Under the pieces are notes generated by a model, which did not search any database, was not told the origin of the DNA, and saw only the letters and a program-made list of their open reading frames with translations. Below are positions 10,293 to 18,936 of a stretch of DNA of 64,000 bases, piece after piece. The translations under genes were made by a program, and so were the position numbers. Location: contig JBGAUL010000021.1 in NCBI GenBank assembly GCA_044228685.1, positions 1 through 64,000 on the forward strand, given 5' to 3'. Position 1 is the stretch's first letter; every line of letters starts with the position of its first letter. The stretch is from JBBATK01 sp044228685 (GTDB lineage Bacteria; Bacteroidota; Ignavibacteria; Kapaibacteriales; NICIL-2).

Positions 10293-11609
10293 TTAAATGT
10301 TAGTATTGACACGCACCCGTCCACTCAATAACTGCGTTAGCAACGAATCGCGAAGGATAGCAATCGTGCGAGATTGGATACGGTTAACAATAATTTTGTC
10401 TATGATGGGTGACATTATGCGCGACATGGCTTCAAGCAAAGGAAACGGTGGAACGAGGACTTTAGCCGCTGTAAGGTGACCGCGCTGTATGTGCCCCATC
10501 GTTGTTGCTTTACCAGCAGCAATTAGACGAAAATCGTCAAGGTGAGAATGTGTCCAAAGATAGTAGAACCACTTCGGGAACTCAGACGAAGTGACTTTAA
10601 AAAGATGCTGGTTTAGCGCTCCTGAACCTCCACACCAAAGCTCAACTTCGAGACTACCTGACCATGAGAAAAGTACGTCACCATCTTCGATGATGTAGTC
10701 TGGCGGTAGGTCAGTGTTGCAAAGATCGGCGCCAGCACTATCCCCTTTGCGAAGCTGAGCAATCTTGATAACCGGCAGTGTAGGTCCATGTCCAGGTGGG
10801 AACTTCTGGAGTGCGAGACCATTAAGGAAATCTGCAATTTCGTCGAGGCTACGGATTTCCCAATCCTTCGGAATATATCCAAGCAGCGATTCAACCAAAT
10901 CTCCAGAGAAAAGTTTGGCCGACACATCATCCATCCCTACCACTTCCCGCCCATCCATCTTCGCCTTTACTGGATCAAAATCCACAAACCAACTCTTAAA
11001 CAAGGCCCGCGCCATTGATTCTAGGGTTTTGTTCGTGCAAAGGTTTAACTCAATCTTGTCGTCAAGTGATCCGAGTATTGAAGCTATCTTCCTTTGCTCT
11101 TGAATCGGAGGTAGCGGAATTGGAAAAGCACGAAGTGTTCCTAGACTAATAAAAGGTTGTGCGCTACCAAATGTGTTCCCCCGGATAAAAGATTGCACTG
11201 GACTTGAGAGTAAATAATATTTCAGAAACTGGCTGTTGAGCCGAGGACCCGGTTTGAATAGTGCGACATTCTTAATCGAGAACTCGACGTTTGTTTCGAC
11301 ACGTGCCAACTCTCCAATCGAATTCCCAATGTTAGCGAAAAGTATGTCTCCGTATTCTGGCTTCGACCTGGCTATAACTTCCCTATGATCACTCTCAGAG
11401 ATTAAGTAAGCAGCATCTAAATTGACGCGTCCCCCAGTTATACAACGGCCCGTGACAAGCGGAAAACCTGACAAAGATTCTTTTGGAGAATCGTGCGTTC
11501 CGTCTGTAACAAGCTCACATGCATGACCAAGAGTAGACGACTCCCAGCTATCTGGGTATTCACCTATTAAAGATAGGGGTATCATGGGAGCATCATCTCT
11601 ATGAGCCAT
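10293..11609 (-). CDS. hsdS: Type I restriction-modification specificity subunit S
   Basis: The 438-residue protein has two target-recognition domains, at roughly residues 15-165 and 240-390. Each ends in a helical spacer: the central one begins near PPIQEQRKIA, the C-terminal one near ILRDSLLTQLL. This is the standard HsdS layout that sets the bipartite DNA target and scaffolds two HsdM subunits. The start overlaps the hsdM stop by 11 bases, and the GajA-like gene begins 5 bases after its stop. The recognition sequence cannot be read from sequence alone. Confidence 0.95.
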   Translation of the reverse strand: MAHRDDAPMIPLSLIGEYPDSWESSTLGHACELVTDGTHDSPKESLSGFPLVTGRCITGGRVNLDAAYLISESDHREVIARSKPEYGDILFANIGNSIGELARVETNVEFSIKNVALFKPGPRLNSQFLKYYLLSSPVQSFIRGNTFGSAQPFISLGTLRAFPIPLPPIQEQRKIASILGSLDDKIELNLCTNKTLESMARALFKSWFVDFDPVKAKMDGREVVGMDDVSAKLFSGDLVESLLGYIPKDWEIRSLDEIADFLNGLALQKFPPGHGPTLPVIKIAQLRKGDSAGADLCNTDLPPDYIIEDGDVLFSWSGSLEVELWCGGSGALNQHLFKVTSSEFPKWFYYLWTHSHLDDFRLIAAGKATTMGHIQRGHLTAAKVLVPPFPLLEAMSRIMSPIIDKIIVNRIQSRTIAILRDSLLTQLLSGRVRVNTNI

Positions 11610-13194
11610 ATCCCAAGCCTTTCAAGTTCGACTTGATGATCTGCTCCAACCTTAAAGACTCCTCAAACTGCCCATTCAACTCCGCAACAAGTCGAACCAT
11701 CTTCTGCTCAAACGGCTCGCCATCATCGTCAACTTCCTCAGCGCCAACATAACGCCCTGGAGTAAGTACAAATCCATGACCAGAAATGGTCTCAGTTGAA
11801 GCAGAAAAGCAAAAGCCCGCCTGATCGAAATATGCCTCCTTTGGTTTTTCAGCTCGCCAATTGTGATAAGTAGACGCAATCTTTGCTAAGTCTTCATCGG
11901 TCAGTTCACGATGAACCCGATCGACAAGTGTTCCTAGTTTTCGTGCATCGATGAATAGCGTTTGCTTGCGTCGATCACGGAAACCACGTTTCGAGTCTGC
12001 ACTTTTGCTCTTTGCAAGAAACCATAAGCACACCGGAATCTGTGTGCTGTAAAAGAGTTGTCCTGGCATTGCAACCATGCAATCAACCAAATCTGCCTCG
12101 ACGAGTGCCTTGCGGATGTCACCCTCACCTGATTGATTTGACGACATACTTCCATTAGCAAGTACAAATCCAGCGTAACCGTTTGACGCAAGGTGATGGA
12201 TGAAGTGTTGCACCCAAGCGAAGTTGGCATTACCTTTTGGCGGCACTCCGTATTGCCAACGCACATCGTCGTCTTTGCGAAACCAATCTGAATCGTTGAA
12301 AGGAGGATTGGCGATGACGAAGTCGGCGCGCAGGTCAGGATGAAGATCTCGACGAAAGGTGTCGGCATGTTCAGGGCCAAAATCCGCTTCAATACCACGA
12401 ATGGCAAGGTTCATTACCGCAAGCCGACGTGTAGTAGCGTTGCTCTCTTGTCCGTAGATACTAATGTCTCCGATCTTCCCACCATGCGACTCCACAAACT
12501 TCTCCGACTGAACGAACATTCCGCCGGATCCGCAACAAGGGTCATAAATGCGTCCCTTATACGGCTCGAGCATTTCAACTAAGCATCGTACAACACAGGA
12601 AGGTGTGTAGAACTGTCCGCCATTTTTCCCTTCCGCACTCGCGAAGCGAGTGAGGAAGTACTCATACACTCTGCCAAGCAAATCGACGGAACGATGCGTC
12701 TTCTCACCTTCGCTCGAGGCAATGAGATTAATGGTACCGATCAAATCGATCAGCTCACCCAGACGGTGCTTGTCTAAAGCGCTACGCGCATAGTCCTTTG
12801 GCAGGACACCTTTGAGTCGGGTATTATCTCGCTCAATAGCAACCATTGCATCATCGACAATTTTCCCAATCGTCGGCTGCTTTGCATTTGCTTGCAGGTT
12901 CGGCCAGCGAGCTTCCTTCGGAACCCAAAACACATTCTCAGCTTTGTACTCGTCCTTGTCTTCGGGATTTGCTCCCGCGTAGTCGCCCTTACCTTCAACC
13001 AGTTTTGCACGGTGTTCTTCGAAGGTATCGGAAATGTACTTCAGGAAAATGAGCCCAAGCACAACATGTTTGTATTCAGCTGCATCCATGTTGTTACGAA
13101 GCTTGTCGGCTGCCAGCCACAACTTCGCCTCGAAACCAAGATTTGCTGTTGAGTCTTTTACTTTTGATGATGTCTTCTTTGTCTGCTTTGCCAT
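11599..13194 (-). CDS. hsdM: Type I restriction-modification DNA methyltransferase subunit M
   Basis: The 531-residue N6-adenine methyltransferase has an N-terminal HsdM helical domain. The S-adenosylmethionine site is at residues 218-225 (DPCCGSGG) and the catalytic NPPF motif at 296-299. With HsdS it methylates host sites, and with HsdR it forms the restriction complex. It is the first gene of the minus-strand run hsdM-hsdS-nuclease-helicase-hsdR. Its upstream region is a long non-coding stretch that contains an 8-base inverted repeat about 160 bases before the start, a plausible control site. Confidence 0.96.
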   Translation of the reverse strand: MAKQTKKTSSKVKDSTANLGFEAKLWLAADKLRNNMDAAEYKHVVLGLIFLKYISDTFEEHRAKLVEGKGDYAGANPEDKDEYKAENVFWVPKEARWPNLQANAKQPTIGKIVDDAMVAIERDNTRLKGVLPKDYARSALDKHRLGELIDLIGTINLIASSEGEKTHRSVDLLGRVYEYFLTRFASAEGKNGGQFYTPSCVVRCLVEMLEPYKGRIYDPCCGSGGMFVQSEKFVESHGGKIGDISIYGQESNATTRRLAVMNLAIRGIEADFGPEHADTFRRDLHPDLRADFVIANPPFNDSDWFRKDDDVRWQYGVPPKGNANFAWVQHFIHHLASNGYAGFVLANGSMSSNQSGEGDIRKALVEADLVDCMVAMPGQLFYSTQIPVCLWFLAKSKSADSKRGFRDRRKQTLFIDARKLGTLVDRVHRELTDEDLAKIASTYHNWRAEKPKEAYFDQAGFCFSASTETISGHGFVLTPGRYVGAEEVDDDGEPFEQKMVRLVAELNGQFEESLRLEQIIKSNLKGLGYGS

Positions 13195-13972
13195 TCGTAT
13201 CTAAGTCTATTTTCGTTACTTAACAGCTATGAAGGTGCCGCGCTCAATTTACCACGTCTTTTGCAGTTCGACTGTCCCTCTGCAATCACCCTACGATCAA
13301 ACCTCAGTCCACTCGTTGATACGATCACACATGGTGACGATATAAATTACATGCAACTGACGTGATTTACCATTTACGTCAGTCAATAAATTAGTAATCC
13401 GAATATGGAATTCAGTGATGATGCGTAACCTGTCGTATGCTCCGCAATCGCGTTGCGTCTTTCCCGACTTGCAAAGTGAGGTCAAAGTCGATCAAGCGGT
13501 GAGAATGGAGTTGAACTCCAAGTTGATCTAACTTTCGGCATCTTTGTTTGGATGCAAATAAACGGACAAATATGTTGTAGGCAATGGTTTTTTAGTGCGT
13601 GTTAATACGCATTTTAATTCATGGAGTTCATACGATTTAATGCCGGCTTCACAACTCATCATTTGATAACGACTTCTCACGGCCACCTTGTTCACGTCCT
13701 TCTCTATTGACCAACTTGGGAAAACGGTTTTATGCTACGAGTTTACATTAATGCCGCAATACATCGCGCAACATCGTCGACCTGACGATTGTTATAGCTT
13801 TTTGATCACTCGCATTAAGGCTGTTCGCTTTTAAATTCCATAGTGCTATGTTTGTCCAAATCAACATCGATGCACAAGGCCCTTCCGCATGCCCAGCATC
13901 TGCACAAGTCCATAGCTCTAGAATCCTGCAAAACAGAGCATTTTATGTTGTTCAATTGAATAGGGAGATTCT
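13195..13972. other. Long intergenic region upstream of hsdM
   Basis: About 780 bases with only short unsupported open frames. It should hold the divergent promoters of the hsdM operon (minus) and the NTF2-like gene (plus). It contains a perfect 8-base inverted repeat (13356-13383) and a short TGCGT/ACGCA hairpin near 13595. I see no RNA gene or mobile element. Confidence 0.6.
13356..13383. promoter_or_regulatory. Inverted repeat upstream of hsdM, possible operator
   Basis: Perfect 8-base arms ACTGACGT and ACGTCAGT are separated by 12 bases, placing the half-sites two helical turns apart as in dimer-bound operators. The repeat lies about 160 bases upstream of the hsdM start. No T-run follows, so it is not a good terminator. 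No regulator gene sits next to it. Confidence 0.4.
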
Positions 13973-14359
13973 ATGCAAAACGATGAAGCGCTGCGCTCTG
14001 AAATACAGGCGTGCATCGAGAGATACTTGAATTCATTACAAGTCAGCGATTGGCTGACCTTTGAGAGCTGCCTTGCAGCTGACTTTGAATACTATACTGA
14101 CCAGTGCAATATTCAGAAGCGCGATGCATTTCTTAATACGATGAAGGGCAGCCAATGGAAAGGTGAGAAAGTGCGCCTCGCTGACTTTCATGTGTTCGCC
14201 TCAGGAGCCCACGATCTTGTAGTTGCTGTGTACACAGCTTATTTCAAAGGAAGTGAAGGCGGCAATGCAATTGAGTTCGATGCAACCGAAACGACGGTTT
14301 TACGGAAAAGCGCTGACACCTGGCTTATAGTACATAGCCATACATCGAACGGCGTCTGA
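13973..14359 (+). CDS. SnoaL/DUF4440-like NTF2-fold protein
   Basis: The 128-residue protein has the pattern of the NTF2-like fold. A long N-terminal helix with an L-x-x-x-D-W-x-x-F/Y segment near residues 20-35 is followed by alternating beta strands ending in a T-x-V-L-R-K...W-L-I-V-H-S-H strand pair. Such proteins are often small enzymes or ligand-binding domains; no substrate can be inferred. A purine-rich AGGGAG lies just before the ATG. It stands alone between two non-coding stretches. Confidence 0.7.
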   Translation: MQNDEALRSEIQACIERYLNSLQVSDWLTFESCLAADFEYYTDQCNIQKRDAFLNTMKGSQWKGEKVRLADFHVFASGAHDLVVAVYTAYFKGSEGGNAIEFDATETTVLRKSADTWLIVHSHTSNGV

Positions 14360-14659
14360 GCCTAGCATTCTAATCCAAAATGCTTAGAGTGACCTGCACT
14401 CTATCAACTCGGGGATGACAGTATAGCGAGGTCGTGTCAATGTGCAATTCTAAGAACGACAAACTCGCGGAGCATCGAGCTTTCCTAAACGCACGGACTA
14501 TTGGATGTGCTCTTCTAGTAGAGCCTTCTACTAAGCGAATAACGCTTCAGGCCCTTCATACTGATGAAGGGATCGGTTCAGAATGCGAGCAAAGGTTTCG
14601 GCTTCTGCCGAGCCCTCTGCCCCAATTCAATATAACGTGCTGGCAAACGTACTCTATAA
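14360..14659. other. Intergenic region with two tandem hairpins
   Basis: About 300 bases between the NTF2-like gene and a convergent small gene. A plus-strand open frame across it has no family-like features. Two perfect hairpins are visible: TAGTAGA/TCTACTA at 14516-14533 and CCCTTCAT/ATGAAGGG at 14552-14571. Neither is followed by a T-run, so they may be RNA structure, operators or weak bidirectional terminators. Confidence 0.45.
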
Positions 14660-14869
14660 TTACTTCGCCGCTATTCCCTTTGTCTCACGTGCGTTCTTGA
14701 TGAACTCTTCCATGAAGGTCAGAGAATCCGGAAGATTGAGGCTCATTTGGGCGCCGCCGGTGATCTCGAGGTCGATGTAGATTTCACGCTCTTGGTAGTT
14801 GTACTCGAGGTGAATGTCGTGGATGTCTGCGAGAGGTACGGAGTGTTTTCCGAAGTGAAAGACTGTCAT
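14660..14869 (-). CDS. Small conserved-looking hypothetical protein
   Basis: The 69-residue protein has alternating strand-like segments (the I-Y-I-D-L-E-I-T-G-G pattern) and a C-terminal amphipathic helix ending in basic residues. The composition looks like a genuine small globular protein. I do not recognise the family. It is convergent with the NTF2-like gene and about 200 bases downstream of the LytTR regulator gene on the same strand. Confidence 0.55.
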   Translation of the reverse strand: MTVFHFGKHSVPLADIHDIHLEYNYQEREIYIDLEITGGAQMSLNLPDSLTFMEEFIKNARETKGIAAK

Positions 14870-15070
14870 ATGGTGGCTTTGTTTGTGATTGAAGACGATC
14901 AGTAAACAAATAAGACAAATGTCTCTGATCTGAACGATGACAATTTAGTACAAAAGACTCCGCTTTTGCAAACGGCGTTCATAAAAAGCTTCGAAAGCTC
15001 TGCTACTACTTGTTTTTCGAAGTATAACTCGAGGTCACTTGCTATCCAATTCGAGACTCATACACTCCCC

Positions 15071-15793
15071 TTACAGACCATAGCGCGCCCAAAACTCGTC
15101 TTTTCTTTGTCGTGAAATGGGTATCGTTGAACCATCCTGCATAACGATATACGCCGACTCCCCTTTGTATGCTTTTTTGATGAAAGCGGTATTGATCAGG
15201 TGCGACTTGTGCGGACGATAGAAGCCGTGCGGTAGAAGCATTGCCTCAACGTCTTTGAACTGCTTGGTAATAACGATCTTCTCGCCACCAACGAAGTAGA
15301 ACGTCGTGTAGTTGGTCTCGCTTTCGCAACGAACGATATTCTGCACGTCGTAGAATCCGATTCCGTCACCGGTGTGCAGTGCGATCATTTTAGATTCGTT
15401 CGTCTCTCCCGCCGACTCCGCTCGCGCGCTGCGTTGACGAAGCTTGCGTTGAACCTTTTCGACGGCTTTCACCAGTTCAATGACATTCACTGGCTTTATC
15501 AAATACTCCGCAGCTTCCTGCTTCAAGGCCTTCAGCGCATACTTGTCATGAGATGTTGTAAAAATCACTTCGAATGATCGATCCGGAAATTGCTCCAAGA
15601 GCTCCAAACCGGTCATTCCGGTCATTTCTACATCCAGAAACACCAGATCCGGTTCCAACTTCTTGATGGCAAGAAAGGCTTGCTCGGCGTTCGAGCAGCG
15701 TTCAACGATCTCTACCATGGGCAGCGACTCTTCGATGAGATCAGCTAGCATGTCACGGAAGACCTGTTCGTCGTCGACTATGATAGATCTCAT
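15071..15793 (-). CDS. LytTR-type response regulator
   Basis: The 240-residue protein has an N-terminal receiver domain with acidic pocket D7/D8, phosphoacceptor D54 (FLDVEM) and conserved K100 (LIKPVN). A C-terminal LytTR DNA-binding domain spans about residues 135-238, with the typical Y-R-P-H-K-S-H-L-I-N core. It is predicted to be a transcription factor activated by phosphorylation. It is divergent from a hybrid histidine kinase whose first possible ATG is only 19 bases away, suggesting one signalling pair with a shared or overlapping control region. Confidence 0.94.
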   Translation of the reverse strand: MRSIIVDDEQVFRDMLADLIEESLPMVEIVERCSNAEQAFLAIKKLEPDLVFLDVEMTGMTGLELLEQFPDRSFEVIFTTSHDKYALKALKQEAAEYLIKPVNVIELVKAVEKVQRKLRQRSARAESAGETNESKMIALHTGDGIGFYDVQNIVRCESETNYTTFYFVGGEKIVITKQFKDVEAMLLPHGFYRPHKSHLINTAFIKKAYKGESAYIVMQDGSTIPISRQRKDEFWARYGL

Positions 15794-15812
15794 GTCTTAG
15801 TTATTTTGACTC

Positions 15813-18065
15813 ATGGATACCATTCTACAAGATGCCCTCGTAGCAATTGCAAAAGAGCAAGATCCCAAACGGAAGCTGACGATGTATGCAGAAATCATGC
15901 ATCGCTGTCAAGCTGTTGATGAGGCGCAATTTAGCAGATATTTCAGACCAATGATGCGACTCGCCAAGCAGCTCGGGGATCAGGGCATGCAGGCAAATGC
16001 ACTTCGTTTTCGTGGACTGAATCATCTGCATCATGCAGATCTCAAGAAAGCCTCACGTGATTTGTCCTTTGCCGCTCGATTGTTTAAAGAGGCAAATGTT
16101 CGTGATTATGATTCCGATATCTATCGCACTCTCGCGCTGATTTCTGAACAACGAGGCGACTTTTCAAATGCTCTTCGTCAATTTCACATCGCACTTCGTC
16201 TGGCAGAAGAAACAAACTCGCATCTCATGTTGATGACGGTTTGCTTGAGTCTTGGGACCTTCTACATCAATCACCTATCCGACTACAAAAAGGCACTTCA
16301 GTATTTTCAGCGATCGTACAAAGTCGCGCGAACGCATGAGCGCTGGCAATCATACACTGCGGCTTGCATGTATATCGCCGAGAGTTACCTTTTTTTGGAA
16401 AAGCCTGCTCTTGCAAAGAAGTTTCTAGATGAAGGATTTAAAGTTGCAAGGGAGAAACAGCAGCAGCTCAGTCTGATTTACCTTAAAGCAACCTATGCCC
16501 GTTATTTGAAACAGGCATCAAACTATAAAGAGGCTGCTGCGGTACTTGAAGAAGTGATAGAAGAAGCATCACAGCGCAATGCAACGATCATTGTTGCAAC
16601 CGAAGCTATTAACCTTGCCGAATGCTACTTGCGTCTTCGCAAATGGAAACGCATGAACGAACTCATTGCGCTACATGAGACTATAACAAAGAAAAATACC
16701 TCGTACATCAACTACAATGGCTCACGTCGATTGAAGTTTGAAATCGCAAAGAAGAAGAAGAATTACGGTGTGGCCATTGCAATACTTGAGGAGATGCTCA
16801 AGAGACAAGAAGATGAGTTCAAGAATGATTGGCAACAGAAGATGGAAATTCTGGAACTGTCGTTCTCGATGGAACGCTATAAGATCGACAAGGAAGTCGC
16901 AGAGCGCCTTGCGCAAATGCGAATGGATTTTCTCAGTAACGTCAGTCACGAAATTCGCTCACCAATGAACGCTGTTCTTGGTCTCACAAGTATTCTTCTT
17001 CGCAAGAATGCCGCTAACGAAAACGCCGAGTACCTTCAAACCATAAAGTCGTCCGCAGAACATTTGCTGCATGTCATCAATGATATCGTTGATCTCAGTC
17101 GAATTGATGCCGGAAAATTGAGCATTGATCCGACTCGCATGAATCTTCGTGAGACGCTTTCCAGCGTTTATCACGGCGCTCAATTGAAGCTGGCAGAGAA
17201 AGGATTGAAATGGCATCTCAGGATTGACAACAAAGCTCCGGAGTGGATCTTTTGTGATGCTGCTCGCTTGACACAGATACTGGTTAATATCATTCACAAC
17301 GCAATCAAGTTCACGCAAAAGGGGTCCATCAGCGTGGATGTTTCAAGTCGTTCATTGAAGTCGGCTCGCAAAGCGATACTGTCCTTCACGATCACAGACA
17401 CCGGTATCGGAATGACAGCCGAACAATGCAAGAACTTGTTTAAACGCTACGAGCAAGCAGAGTCCGGAACCTTCGGAAAGTTCGGAGGCTCGGGTCTTGG
17501 ACTCAATATCTCTAAGCAACTTGTGGAATTGATGGGCGGTTCAATTCATGTTGAAAGTGAACTGAAGAAAGGAACGACCTTTTCATTCAGTATTCCCATA
17601 AAGCTGGAAAGTGCAGCGAAGTCGCAGAAAGTTACTTCTCACACTTCAGGACTTGCGGCAAAGCGATTTATGGTCGTTGAGGATGACGAAACTGACATGA
17701 CAGTCATGCTTGATGCATTACTCACCGGCATAAGTGAAGAGCTCAATATTCTTCAGGCATATAGTGGTCAAAAAGCACTACAAATTTTGGAGTCGACTGC
17801 ACAATCAACGTCAGGTCAGAACAACCTGAGTTCTCTACCGGTCGATATTGTCCTTACTGACCTCCGAATGCCACACATGAATGGATTCCAATTGGCAAAG
17901 GAAATCAAGCGATTGTATCCATCAGTCATTGTAGTAGCTGTTACATCCATGCTCGTGACTTTAGATGAAGATCAACTTCGAGCAGAAGGCATAGATGCCC
18001 TGGTGACTAAGCCTTATAGAAATGAAAAACTTCTGAAGACGGTATCTGAGCTTCTGAGCAAATAG
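15813..18065 (+). CDS. TPR-containing hybrid histidine kinase with receiver domain
   Basis: The 750-residue protein begins with about 330 residues of TPR-like helical repeats and has no membrane segment, so it is probably cytoplasmic. A short coiled linker leads to a HisKA domain with H379 (VSHEIRSPMN). An HATPase domain follows, with an N-box (NIIHNAIKF) near 490 and glycine-rich G boxes (DTGIGM, FGGSGLGL). A C-terminal receiver has phosphoacceptor D683 (LTDLRMP). The first ATG leaves only 19 bases to the divergent regulator start; a later ATG at 15882 would give more promoter room and loses little of the TPR region. Likely partner: the LytTR regulator. Confidence 0.93.
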   Translation: MDTILQDALVAIAKEQDPKRKLTMYAEIMHRCQAVDEAQFSRYFRPMMRLAKQLGDQGMQANALRFRGLNHLHHADLKKASRDLSFAARLFKEANVRDYDSDIYRTLALISEQRGDFSNALRQFHIALRLAEETNSHLMLMTVCLSLGTFYINHLSDYKKALQYFQRSYKVARTHERWQSYTAACMYIAESYLFLEKPALAKKFLDEGFKVAREKQQQLSLIYLKATYARYLKQASNYKEAAAVLEEVIEEASQRNATIIVATEAINLAECYLRLRKWKRMNELIALHETITKKNTSYINYNGSRRLKFEIAKKKKNYGVAIAILEEMLKRQEDEFKNDWQQKMEILELSFSMERYKIDKEVAERLAQMRMDFLSNVSHEIRSPMNAVLGLTSILLRKNAANENAEYLQTIKSSAEHLLHVINDIVDLSRIDAGKLSIDPTRMNLRETLSSVYHGAQLKLAEKGLKWHLRIDNKAPEWIFCDAARLTQILVNIIHNAIKFTQKGSISVDVSSRSLKSARKAILSFTITDTGIGMTAEQCKNLFKRYEQAESGTFGKFGGSGLGLNISKQLVELMGGSIHVESELKKGTTFSFSIPIKLESAAKSQKVTSHTSGLAAKRFMVVEDDETDMTVMLDALLTGISEELNILQAYSGQKALQILESTAQSTSGQNNLSSLPVDIVLTDLRMPHMNGFQLAKEIKRLYPSVIVVAVTSMLVTLDEDQLRAEGIDALVTKPYRNEKLLKTVSELLSK

Positions 18066-18464
18066 ACCTTAGGTCGCTGCCATGAGACAACCGCCATCGA
18101 GCTTAGAAGTCTCAAGATAGACTAAGGCATTGAGCTGTATTCAATCCATCACGAGTCTATACTCCCCTTCGCTCAGACTTCTTATTGAGCCTGCCGGTGT
18201 TTATCGTCAGCACGATGTTGAGAGTAGTGCAACCAATGATGTCGTTGAACTCAAATCCTAACCGCAATATGTCAATGCGCTCTGTACTTGTTCGCCCTGG
18301 AACTTCTCATCCGACAATTCCTACCATTCATTGAATCAAACGTGCTTCTAATTGATTGATGCACAGCTAACGATTGACGATGTGTGAATTTTTACACGAA
18401 TGCTCCATGGTTGAGAGCTTTTGTGTGATCAGGGATGATCACGCAGCACACAAATCGTTAGAAC
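18066..18464. other. Intergenic region after the histidine kinase
   Basis: About 400 bases with no supported gene. The only clear structure is the palindromic element at 18420-18455 just before the next gene. Confidence 0.5.
18420..18455. promoter_or_regulatory. Nested palindrome upstream of a small hypothetical gene
   Basis: The core GTGATCA-ggga-TGATCAC (18425-18442) has perfect 7-base arms. An outer pair TTTGTGTG/CACACAAA partly encloses it. It ends about 10 bases before the ATG at 18465, so it could act as an operator or block ribosome binding when folded. No T-run supports a terminator. Confidence 0.4.
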
Positions 18465-18845
18465 ATGAGTTCGTTTTCACATCACATCGCAAATGAAGCA
18501 CTGGCTCTTAGTCTCGAGTCGGGTGAAATGTTCATGCATGCAATACACGATCGACTGCTGCTTTGCTACCCTTCTCTGCAGCGTCGTGACCTGGATTTTC
18601 TGAATTCTCTCGTGTACCACACCATTCAGCCTTTTGCGTGGAAGGCGCTGAGAAGTGCAGAGCAGAACGACACGTCAATTGCCAACGCAATCGATTCTAT
18701 TCGCAACGAATATCCGTGGATAAGCAATGACAATGTCGAGGCGCTTTTGCTCCGCTGGCAAAACTGCGTTCGCCAATCCGATGCTGAGAGCCGCCATTCA
18801 TTGAGTCAAACCGACCGATCATGGAAAAGCAGCGAAACAGGCTAA
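18465..18845 (+). CDS. Hypothetical protein
   Basis: The 126-residue mostly helical soluble protein has tryptophans at the ends of helices and a polar C-terminal tail. No recognised motif, signal peptide or membrane segment. The start directly follows a strong palindrome. It precedes the large surface-protein gene by about 90 bases on the same strand; a functional link is not evident. Confidence 0.5.
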   Translation: MSSFSHHIANEALALSLESGEMFMHAIHDRLLLCYPSLQRRDLDFLNSLVYHTIQPFAWKALRSAEQNDTSIANAIDSIRNEYPWISNDNVEALLLRWQNCVRQSDAESRHSLSQTDRSWKSSETG

Positions 18846-18936
18846 ATAACAGCGATAGTTTCGATCACTCTGTAAGGCCAGAGCCAGACTTGATAACAAA
18901 TCCATTTTTCATTTTACTCACTTACTCTTTTGTCCT

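Noticed and set aside
13848..14030. Plus-strand open frame before the NTF2-like gene
   Set aside because: Overlaps the NTF2-like start in another frame and shows no protein-like features.
14434..14700. Plus-strand open frame of 88 codons
   Set aside because: No recognisable family, poor composition, and it runs over hairpins and into the gene on the other strand.
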